64,000 nt of DNA from Paracentrotus lividus (Eukaryota; Echinodermata; Echinoidea; Camarodonta; Echinidae): contig CALNVZ010003432.1 of the NCBI GenBank assembly GCA_940671915.1, positions 7,887,942 to 7,951,941 of the forward strand. Direction: 5' to 3'. Under the pieces are notes generated by a model. The model was not told the DNA's origin, did no database searches, and was given only the letters and a program-made list of their open reading frames with translations. Both the position numbers and the translations under genes were made by a program. Below are positions 15,650-28,200 of the stretch, one piece after another (position 1 is the stretch's first letter; the number at the start of each line of letters is the position of its first letter).

Positions 15650-18600
15650 CTAAAGTGGGAATTGAAGATATATGATATATAAATACATATTTTTTCTTTT
15701 GTACAAGTCATACAGAGGCAATCTTAACACTGAGGGCATTACTGCTGTGTTGTAAGGCAGAACGACATGAACATTGCAGTGACCCCAATACAAAATAAGG
15801 AAGTGGGATTATACATTTGAAAATGTTTTATTGTTGACCTAAATAACCTGAAAAAGGGGAAACAAAATTATTTAACAATAAACCTCTAGAAAAGGATGTA
15901 ATGGTAATAATTATAAATGACGCAAATATTATGAGTACTAAAGCACTGAGAGTACGTTGTCAATATTCAGCTATTTGGCCAGAAAAAAAGAGCATTAATT
16001 TGCCCTCAAAAGCAAACAAATTTGAATTCGAATTTGGTTGGCCAATTTTTAAACCATGCAACATATATCAGTGAGCAAGAGCCGAAATATGTATTGCGCA
16101 GTTGTGTATCCATAGAAAGTTGAGTTTTCCAATATTCCCCCCAAAAGGGCATCATAACATTTTTTTTTGTTTTTTTTTGTTTTTTGGTGGGGGCTTATGT
16201 ATGGGCAACAGTGAACATGAAGTAAACTCACCTTGGAATATTCAGTTGAAGTAAACTGACTGAAAGCTGAAGTTACTTGAGCTCCAGGCTTCTGCGACGC
16301 CAACAACTTCTGCATTTCAATTTTCAGCTAATGTAGAAAAGATCAAGAGAACAACAGAAAGTTTTTAATAGTTGAATGAACGGATGCAATATTTTACTTC
16401 ACAACATTGAAAAAGAATCTCCTCTTTTTTAATGAACAGTTCCGATTTTAACAGTTAATAGTATTACTGGTTGAACTTCCAACAAAATCATTACAAACAA
16501 GTTAATAATATGAGAGATGACAGGCTTATGAAGAACAAGCATGTAGCCGAAAGCACCAAGCACCTGTTGAATTAGGAGAGGACTGTATTACAATTGTCAA
16601 CAAATCTATAGCATAGACGCGCATAAATAAATTGTCTCATCCCAAGTACCTTATCATGGATTATAGGATGTGGGGGGGGTGTCCGGACACTTAACCCAAA
16701 TGAAGCCGGGACATTTCATGCTAATAAGCACAAAGACATTGCTTGCAAACCTATTCTATTGCGTGATTAAAATCGACTGTCCGGACACCCAATAACTGGG
16801 TATAATTGTCAGCAAATCTATAGCACAGAAGCATATAACTTGATGATTGCTACCTGTGTGAGGTTCTTGCCGATGTCCTGGATACGGCAGTTCCTGTCAA
16901 TCATCTGGTGTTTGGGCGTGGCCTTCTCCAGAGCTGGCACAGTGCCAGGCTTACGGTGGCTTATGTCCACCACACGAGGGCAGGCTGCAAGGTTGTGCAA
17001 ATCCTACAAATGCAATGATGAAAAAGGTATTTGTTATTGAAAGTTTTTTTTTTCCTATGATGCATCTTTTTATCAATATTTCACAGCATATATCTAGCTT
17101 TGATTATGTGGCACCCAAGGAAAGAACTTTATGGTAAAAGAATCTAATTTGTGAAGAAAGTGCTTACTGAATAAAAAGCTCTTGTTCCTGCAACATACAA
17201 AATATAGACAAAAGAAATTAACAAAGCTAAAATCAAGGTAGCTACATGAACATAACAATATGATATAGTACATGTATATGATCTTTGAAACATGCAGTTA
17301 AAGAATCAATAGAAATATATAAGTTCTTTATCTTGGTGCATGATGTGCAATAAGCCATATTTGCAATGATCCTGAATGTCCACAAATCTTTTTTAAAAAA
17401 ATGGAAATGTCCCACTTTGTACAATATTAAATAATAATTTCTCGAAACATGCTTTTGTTAACCCCCTTTCAAGATATACTTCCACCTGTGTTTCAAAAAG
17501 TGAATTGCTTGTGCATTCCTAATATTTCTTATATTTTTATTTGAATGTACACAGGGCCTCCTTGTAAAACAGTACATGATTACTGATGGGGCTACCCTGT
17601 TTAAAGAAGATGAAATAAATAAATAAATAAATACATTTAATGATTGCATAACTTTTATCACCCCTTCTCCGGTATTTTATCACTGCGTATTTCACAATGT
17701 GGTCTGTAAAGACCTTTCTCTGCTCCTGCAAAAACTAACTGCGAACCATATTCTTTTGCCAATCTAAGCCCCAATAAAAAATGAACAAAAACAAAACAAA
17801 AACTCGAACCAGTTGATGGCTATGGCATTAACTCAAAGTACCCTAACCTGCATGATTTTACGAGTGTTCCTTGAGAGGGTAGCGACTTCCACATTGGGTA
17901 GTTTGCTAGGTTCCTCTGCAGCCTCTGGAGTAGCCTCCGTGTCTAGCTTGATAAACCCTGTAGGACTGGCAATTCCTACTGGCTTCTTAGGGATGTTCAG
18001 GGGAGGAAGTTCATCCATGATGGTCTGCAAAAATATAATATATAATTAAATCCACAACCAAAAGGAAGCTGTTTTTTTTAAACAGTATTTGTATTAATAT
18101 TTGTATTGAAATTGCATATTATCTAATTAGAAGGTTTCAGCGGTTCAGTAAAAGCGCATATTTTGGTCTGCATGATTTGCCTGTGGGGTATTGAGTGTAT
18201 TGAACACAGCACAAAATATAGGGGTATCTTAGCCCACACACTTTGTGTCCAATTAAAGACGGGGAATCTTCAGTTTTCATGGGGAGTTGATACAAATTTG
18301 CTGACCCCAGACTTGATGAAAAGCACATGGGGTATCTTGTCTTGAAGGTAAATTTCTTGACCACAGCAAAACAATCTGTCCCACCCTGTGACCCTGGAGA
18401 GCTTCGAAAATGATCGGCCAGGGAAAGTGAGATTAAATGACTATACCAGACCAGATGGAGGGATGGGTGGAATATACAAGGCATTACATAGTCTGGTAGT
18501 GGTCTGGTAATGGGTGACACCTGTTACTGGTAAACATCCATGGATATTAACCATGGAAGCTGAAGATTCCCCGTCTTTAAATTAATTTTTCTGAATCATG

Positions 18601-19208
18601 ATCATAAAAGATAGTAATTATATTAAATGGTATGACTTCATGGGATACAAGAAATATTCCACTTGTTAGGGCCTATAATATGGCACTCATTGATTCGTGC
18701 AATGTTGGTTCCAACTTGTGGAACATTTCTGGTATCAACATTCTGAGCCATACACATAGGGTGGCGCAGATAAGTATGCATACCCCATTGCCCTTTACCT
18801 TTAAAAAAGTGTCCATAACTTCCAATTTTTTTTAACGAAACTTCAAAAAAAAAAATTTACAACAAAGAACAGATACTATAAAATTGTATCCATAATTTTT
18901 CTTTAGTATTTTTGTTTAGTATTCATAATAGTCATAATTTATTTTGCTTGGATAGTCAATTTACTCTACTTGGCCTTCCGCTTGGTGTCTGAGAGATAAG
19001 GATATTCATTCTTAGCCAAGGTGGCAGTAAAAAATCTTTTACTTCTGTTTAATATCTGAAACTTCTCTAATGCTTTCCTTGCTTCAGTTCAATTACTCTC
19101 TTTCTCTTTTTTTCCCCTTCTTTTTAAACCCCTTGTTTCATGCCATTTTGATGATCCAGCAGGTCGATACTGAAAATTCCAATCCTTCAAGAACAACCTC
19201 AAAGTACT

Positions 19209-19270
<62 letters not shown>

Positions 19271-22200
19271 AGCTGTAAATCCATGAAAAATTCCCCAAAA
19301 TTTCACAAGTTTTCATGTCATGTAGGCAGACATCTCAGGATTAAAAGTCTATAGTTTAAGTCTGATTGGATCTATAGTTATGGAGAGAGAGCAGCATTAC
19401 CCAATGCATAGGGTATGCATCACCCTATAAATATTCAACATCCAAAGTACTGTTGAGACATGCCTACTACACAAATTTGACTAAACAAATACAATTGTAA
19501 CAAGTGGATTAGTAAATTACGCGATGCGCAATATATGTCCCCGCCGATAATGTAAAATTCCCATTATATCACGATCAGTGCTATCACATAATGACAAACG
19601 GAATCGAAATCGGGTAAAAAATGGCAAGAAAGTAGCATTTTGTAGCCAATGTACAATATAAGTAAAAGTCAAGGTCAAAGGTCAAAGGGGTCAAAAGTCA
19701 AAATTCCGCGAAGAAGTTTTGTAGTCCTCACCTAGTGCTATCACATATTGCAAACGGAATCGAATCGGATGAAAAATGGCGAAGGAGTAGCATTTTTTAG
19801 CAATTAACAATATAGGTCAAAAATCAAGGTCAAAGGTCAAAGGGGTCAAAAGTCAAAATTCCCATGAAGAAGTTTTGTAGTCTTCACCTAGTGCTATCAC
19901 ATAAAGCAAGCGGAATCAAAATCGGATGAAAAAATGGTGAAGGAGTAGCATTTTGTAGCCAACGTACAATATAAGTAAAAGTCAAGGTCAAAGGTCAAAG
20001 GTCAAAGGGGTCAAAAGTCAAAATTCCGCGAAGAAGTTTTGTAGTCCTCACCTAGTACTATCACCTAATGCAAACGGAATCGAAATCGGATGAAAAATGG
20101 CGAAGGAGTAGCATTTTTTAGCCAATTAACAATATAGGTCAAAAATCAAGTTCAAAGGTCAAGGGGTCAAAAGTCAAAATTCCGTGAGACGTTTTGTAGT
20201 CCTCACCTAGTGCTATCACACATAAAGCAAACAGAATCAAAATCGGATGAAAAATGGCGAAGGAGTAGCATTTTGTAGCCAATTAACATTATAGGTCAAA
20301 ATCAGGGTCAAAGGTCAAAGGTCAAAATTCTGTGAAGAAGTTTTGTAGCTATTACCAAGTGCTATCATATAAAGCAAACGGAATCGAAATCGGATGAAAA
20401 ATGGCGAAGGAGTAGCAAATTGAAGATTTTGCTCACATACGGACGCACGGACGGACGGACGGACGGACACACATACACACGTACGGAGCCCGTTTCATAG
20501 TCCCCTGCTCGAACTCGTTCGGCGGGGACAACAATGACATCACAAAGGAGCAATGAGGTTCAATTATTTCTAACTTTGTAAGCTAAATGTAAACTTTATG
20601 ATTCAAATAACTCATACTGTCCTGGATCTTTAATTTTGAAGTTGTATTCAAGTGATTTTCAGCCATCTATCTCACTCAGAATTGGGATAACATTGACATA
20701 ACTATTGTATTTTGATAATTCACATTCCACATTTTGAATCGTTAATGACATGTGAAGTCTTCGTAGCTGGATGCATTATATTCAGTGTTTAAATGTCATA
20801 ACCATAATGTAATATTATAGATATAGTGACTGCCATGAGGTGCAATAGTTGTTTCTAAAGCTCGAGGGGGCCTTCCATCCAGCTATGACCCCGAGGCTTG
20901 ACGAGGGGTTATAGCTGGATGGAAGGCCCCCGAGAGCCTTTAGAAACAACTATGCCCCGAATATTAAGGCAGTCACTATATATTTTATATACCGAAGAAA
21001 ATTTTTTGCCTGGCACCAGCGTAGAACCTCTGCAGAACATTATCCAGCTCTGAATTTGGCAGTTCGTTCACGCTAACGTTAGATCTAGAACTAAAAACAT
21101 TCACGGCAAATTTCACGGAATTTTTAGTGTTCTTACTATCTGCTGCATGAATTAAATCACGCAATTGATCTTTATCCAAAAGTTCGAATCGCGGAACGCT
21201 GTCCTGTGCCTTTGTTGCATTAAATTCACGTAAAAAAAGGTAAACAAATCCAAATTAACCGCCTTGAAAGTTACGTACCGTCTGAGCTGCGCAATCTAAT
21301 GTTAGCAATAAATTTATTGCATTGCGAATATACGGTGTCTGCGCTCGCACAAAACACGAACGTATCAACAATTGACTGCCGTTGAAAAAATGACTATTAA
21401 AAACGACTATTGAACGATGACTATTGAACGCTCAGCCTCCCTGGCCAGGCCTGGCTAAAACTATGACCAGACTTTTGACCAATCAGAGGACAGGATTATT
21501 CAACATTCTTAGCATGAGTTATATAATAAAAAATAAAAAATGAAAAGATACCTTCATTTTCTTAGCTCGTAGTCTGCAGTTCTCATGTTTGATGTGTTTC
21601 AGAGCATGGCGCAAGGTATCCAACTGAAAACAAGAAGGAAAGTACATGTATATAGGATTGCTTAAAATAACTATATTATTACATGTGTATTGTCTTATTG
21701 TATTATTATTACATTATATGTGATGCGTCACGTCGAAATGAGAGACTAATCGCGATTTTTGAAATCCATTTTATTTGATATTATTGATCCCTGATTCATT
21801 GCCTTGAATTTGATATATAACCCGACCGTAAAGAGTAAATAAAAGTGGAGATATTAGCCTCTGAACGCGAGGAGAATTGTGCTCTTGGAAATCAAAATCA
21901 AGAGAAAAACGTCTGTGAAGTTTGACTTCCGTTTGACTCCGCGCCAGAAAAATAAGAACATTTTGTCACCGTTGTACTCCCCGAAATGCCCTAGGAACCA
22001 CTTGTTACAAAGGTAAAACGATTGACCAATGACGAGGCTGCATTCAGGTATACAGAGAACAATACTCGTCCGTCATGCATGATCGAGGCAAGCGCAGCAA
22101 GATGTTGTCTAAATAACATTCAATCTTCTCAACAACAAAAAAAAAGAAGCTGAATTTGGTTAGTTGTTTTATATCTTTCGTCAAATAAATAAAAACGTCA

Positions 22201-25200
22201 TGCTCTTTCTAATTGTTTAAAAAAGTCCGCTCTTTTAAGAAAAGTGTTTAAATTAGTTAGAAACAAAACTATTTTAAAACCTTTTTGGGGGTTTTATTCC
22301 AATGTTTGCGTGCGTTCTTTGAATGTCAATCGCGTAAACTCTTACTCATAATAAAGCGAGTCATTTTGATCTGAACTCTGTTGGAAATTTTGAACATAAT
22401 AATAGTCTATAGACTAAATTATTCTTGTACAGGGGCTTATGCATTTTGTTTATATTCTTTGAATAAGTATATGATAGAAATAAGCCTCCAAAAATGTTTT
22501 AATAAATTATTTGCGCCTCACGAATGTATTTAGAATTTCTCTGATCACGTAAACGTAAATAGTTTTATACTACAAAAAGTAGTTCCCGAAAATGAGATAC
22601 CAGCCGCAGTTATAAACTAGATTCATTTGATTTGCCACTCCCCCCCCCCCCTTAGCTCATTGGTTTCCACATAATGCAATATCAACCCATTTTAAAACCA
22701 TACTTTTTTTTTTCAATTTTAAATTAGCATCTCTTACGCGTCTTAAGACTTTAACCTAAATACTTGTATCAGAAGTATTATCACGTCACCTCTTTTGTAT
22801 GCTCTATGTTCCCTGATGGACCAAATTTGTTTATAGGGAGGTTTTAATTCCATCAGGACAACAGATATCGCGGCCCCTAAAATAAAATGCTGTAATTAAC
22901 ATTCATTTGGATCCAGATAGCTAAATCAAGCAATAAGTAGCTTTTCCCCACATAACCCCCCCCTCTCCCCCACCCGATTGTTAGATTTGACATTCGTTTG
23001 CATGCTCCGCTATCCCGGATGAAACAGTTTTATTCACAGCAGGTTGTGGCATCGCACGCAAAATTTCTGAGTGCAGCTAAAGAGAGTTTAGTTCGCTATT
23101 CGCTCACAAAAACGAAACAGAAAGCCAATTGAAATCACACATCACAATGACCGTGAACGTCCAATAAACAAAAGCCATGCGTTGCTAAGGCGGAGCTAAA
23201 CGGAGAGGGGAAATGAGCGTGGACGTGCGCTTGTATGTCCGGAAAAAAAATATTATGACCGAAAAAAAAACACTCGCCGAAAAACTGCTTTTTTTACCAC
23301 TTTCCCGTTATCATTTTCACTCATTTTTTTAACAGAGCAAAGATGAAGCATGGTAGAACCAGAAAATCAAAAAAAAATTTCCTCAAAATTTTGAGTTTTT
23401 TATTAGTTTGTCGATTTATTCGGATCTTTGATCTGCGACTTCTCTCTCATTTCGACAAGACGTATCACATATATTATAAACTACTGCTAAAAGGGTCCTA
23501 CATGTATGCATCATTACTACTCTGCCAACTACATGTATGGTCATCTCAGAACCAGAGATGGCAAAGTGGTTACATACATGTAGTTAAATGTTGTGGGTTT
23601 AAATCCTTCCTGGGTCCAAGATTTCTTCTGACTTTGTCTTTATTCATATGCACATCAATCATCTGATCTAACACAATGGGCGTTAGAATAAAAAAAGTCT
23701 TTCTTAACGGGATTCAGTACTTTTGACCTCCCAAAACAAGTGCGAAAGGGACCAAAATGAGTAAAATCCTATTGCTCTGACTATAAAAACAGACTACTAG
23801 AAGTTTCAGAGCAAATGGAAGTCATTTACGATCTTAACACAGTGAAAACAAACGAGGCAATATTTACGGCCATGCATGATCAAATTAAAATGGCTCTGCT
23901 GTGAGCTTCGTGGATAGGATAATATTACAATATATTACAATTTGAATTCTTGTTTAATGTTATTGCATCCCTTTAATAAACTGACCTGTTGTAGTAGCAT
24001 GGGTGAGTCTTTGACCATGACCTGTCCTCCAATGGCTGCACCTCCTGAACTACTAGTAGGTGATCCTGTACCTGAACATACAAGATATAAGCAAATAAAT
24101 GCATCATACTTTCTTGATAACATTATGGTCCTCAAACCGTCTTTCCAATTTCTGATCATAAGAGTCCCTGAAACAGTCCCTATTCCTGTTGCAGATTCCT
24201 CTTCTCCTCTGTTCTTTTTATAGTGCACCGTTGTTGGGTTGTGGGTTGTCTCAGGCTTCCCCGAAACATGGTATAATTTGTATATGTGTAAAATTGGAAT
24301 CTGTGCTTACAGACAGTTATATGAAGGGCAGCTGTTGCACCATTTTGTCATCATGAGTGCCTTTGAAGTACCAAGATTGGATTGGATCATAAATCTTTTG
24401 ATTTCCATGTTTTATCTCATCTCAGATTAATCTCAATTAGAGTGAAAGACTAACAGTAAATGATTGAGAGACAGCAACAAAACAGTTTTATCATAATGCT
24501 AATTCAAATATTGGGTTTGATTCAAAATCTGTTTGTCTTTTGGCTTTTATCTCATCACAGGGTAAAAAAGTAGAGTGTGACAATGGCAGCAAATGAAAAA
24601 AAAGAGAGCAACAGTTTTTTTTTAAAAGATTTATTTCAATACCTTGTCCAGTTCCGCCTGACATAGCAGCAGCAATGCCAGATTGAGGTGCAGTCCTAGT
24701 GATGCTATCAATCAGTGTTCTCTTGGAGAGAGAGGTCAGACGCTGTTTCAGTTCAATCTTCTCCTGCTCAAGTGAATCAATGTCTACCTGCATGTGATCT
24801 AAGGTAGCCTCAAACTCTCTGCACAAAAAAAAAAAATATATATATATATTTTATTATTTTAATAATCTTTTCTCTCCAGTGAATCAATGTCTGATGTTGC
24901 CTCAAACTGTCTGTACAAAAGAAATGAAACATAAATGCATATATTTTTTTCAATACTAGATTTACCTCTCAGATGAATGGCAGAAGAGGACATGGTACTT
25001 GCAGACCATAACTTTTTGGATCATGAATACTAATGAGTAGACCTACATCCCAGCCTCAGGAGTGTCAATTGATATAAAGAGATGGAGGACCATGACATCT
25101 AACCCAGCAACAGAAGGAACCAAATGATCATCATGTCAATAATGATGATGATGTTAAAAACCACTGTAGAGCAACACATAGATGAATTGAGACTTACTTT

Positions 25201-28200
25201 TCTTTCTTCTTAGCCTGTTCCTGAGCTGAAGCCAGCTTCTGTTCCACCTTGCGGACTTTGTCCTCTGCATCTCGGCTAGCATTCTCTAGCTTCTTCTCAA
25301 CTAGACCAAGACGCACCTGGCTTGTACTCACTTCATCTACCTGTATGGGGACGGAATGTTTGGCATGTACTTTTCATTACATTAAAATCATCATTATTGT
25401 AATCATCAGCAGCAATTTTAATCACCACTAGGTGTTGAGGCTTTTGTTTTAATCATCACAATATTTCTGTGCTTTTCCTCATCATCATCATCATCAGAAG
25501 CAGCAGCAGTTTAGCAAAAGCAGAATCTTCATAAAAATACTATTTACACTTCGAGATTGTAGAAACTACTGTCAGAACAACTTTCAATCAAATTATCACC
25601 CTTAAGGATTTAGGTAACTGCCAGTACTATCTTTAAAAAAAAAGAAAAAAAAAAGAAAAAGAAGGGTATTGTCTATTGGTGAAAAGATACATTTACCTTC
25701 TGTTTGAGTTGGCGTTTGATATCCTTCATCTCACTTTCCTTGCTCTCTAGCTTGTGGCCGAGACCCTCCGCATCACAGATCTCTGATTTCACCTTCACGG
25801 CACGTCTTTCAACTGGCACTTGGACCTGAGGGGATAAGAGATATAATACAAAGATGGTTGAACTGATTTGTAGGTTGGTAGTTCATGATGTGAACACTTT
25901 GAACTCATTATTCTCTTTCAAACTTATCCAAATACACTGTTCATAGTACTCACATGTTCAAATAATTGTTATACATGATTGATTCATCAGCATCACCTAA
26001 AAAAAAAAAAAAAAAACATTATCACTATTATCATCACCATCACCTCCATCATCACCACCATCATCATCATCATCATCATCACCTCCATCATCATCATTAC
26101 CATCATCATCATCACCACCACCATCACCTCTATCAATACCACCATCACCTCCATCATCATCATCATCATCACCATCACCATCATCATCATCATTATCACC
26201 ACCATCACCTCCATCATCACCACCATCACCTCCATCATCATCATCATTACCATCATCGATATTGTCAACATCATCGCCATCATCACCATCATCAATATTG
26301 TCAACTTCATCACCATCATCATCAACATCATTGTGAATACCTTATCTTGTGGCATGTTTGCATCATACTCTCCCTCCTGCATGGCCGTGCTTATCTTGTT
26401 CAGGATCACCATGGCTTTCACCAAACATTCCCTGATAAGATAACAAAAATGCATTTTTTTTTTTTTATTTTTTTTTTTATTTTTTTTTTCTTTAAGAAAA
26501 AAAAACATAATATAAAAAAATCTGCAAAAGAACTGGAAACATGCAACCTACCAATGATAACTTTGCCTTTTCTTAACATTATTCTGTGTGTCCGATTAGA
26601 AGAATTTATAGAGAAAGATTTTGATCTTTCTTTTGACATTATCAGAGACTACACTTGCTCATGTTCAATTTTTTTTTGAAAACATATATCTATTCTATGA
26701 ACATATTTTAACCAAAATTAAAAGAAATAAAGACAAGTTTACATTTGCTTTTAATAAAGTGTTCATACATGTATGAATTAATTTTCAACAAATTTTTAAA
26801 GAAATAGACAATTTTTGCATTTGCTTTTAATGAAGTATTCGTACATTATACAAGTAGATTTTATCTATCTCTATTGTTTATGGAGAGGATTGCTTTAATA
26901 AACTTTTACTTTTCCACTCTTTCCATTTAATATGCAACAAAGATTATATTGTTTATCACTGCATTAGTTTTATTTCTATAAAAAAAAAAAAAAAAACATC
27001 TATAATATTACCTGAAGCTTTGGTAAGGTCCCTTGTCAGCCTTCCCAAAGGCAAACTCTGATGATTTATCAGCAAACTGTTCCAGCTTCTTTACCGTTAT
27101 ACCTTCAGTATCTACAGACAGAAGGAAAATCATTCATAGCAAGTTAATATCATTAATAATATTTCATAATCATAAGCTTTATTATCATTTGTTTGGCAAA
27201 AAAAGTATACAGATTGGTATAAACGATTTTTTTTTTTTTAAATAATCGACCATTATAAACCTAGGGAGAGACAATTCAAGGACTATGGCATAAAGCATCC
27301 TGCTCCAATTCCAAAACTTTTACATAATTTATCCAACTGCAAAGAATGTAACTTGATACAAGAAGGTACATTTAAATGACAAGTGGGACTTATCGCTTAA
27401 GTCTTAACCATGAGACTCTTGGTAATGAGAAATACTGCCTTACCAAAGCTTATTGCTATATATGGGGAGAAAGAAAGATAGAGATGAAGAGACAAAGTAC
27501 AAAGTTAGAGTAACTGTACAATGTATGTGACATGATCTATTTTCAAGGTGATTCTTTCTCACTTTAAGACTTAAAAAAAAGTTTTTATCTAAACAAACAC
27601 TTAAATACAAAACATACAATGATTTTGATTTTTAATACACATGTACATCTAGAACTAAAATAACAGTTTTGCAGTTTAATTTCAAATAATATATATCATA
27701 CATGTACATGAGATACATTTGTACCCTAACCTCAAAACCTCTATTATGATAATGATTGCAATGGAGAAGTACAAGCGAGATATATTGCAATCACTGTTTC
27801 GAGAAATGTGTGGCATAATGACAGTATTTAATATAGTAATTATACTAATTCCCTCAAATATACTTGCTACCAACAGCTGTTATGGAAATAAAAACAGATT
27901 AAGAACATAACCATTAGAGAATAAATAAAGAGTGTATAGAGAATTTTGAAGCTAACAATACCATACATGTATGAGATGAGCTACTATATTAATGTTAGTT
28001 ATCATTTAAATATCACTAATTATAAACCAGTTAATAATATAGTTGCAGGTGTAATATAATTCCTTGCAAGTAATTGTTAGTTTGGTAAGCAGTAATCTAC
28101 AATGTATCTTCCCATTTGCTTTGACAACCAGGTGCTTCATTTGAAACAGACAGATATATGCAATATTAATGTCACCATGATTATAATCAATCACGAATTT

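Noticed and set aside
20365-20553. 62-codon frame with [10 protein letters not shown]
   Set aside because: Translation of the GGAC microsatellite in the element 19536-20530; the same occurs at 40325-40513.
25966-26679. Long His/Ile/Met-rich open frames on both strands
   Set aside because: They are translations of the GAT/GGT trinucleotide array and of A/T runs in a DCTN1 intron.
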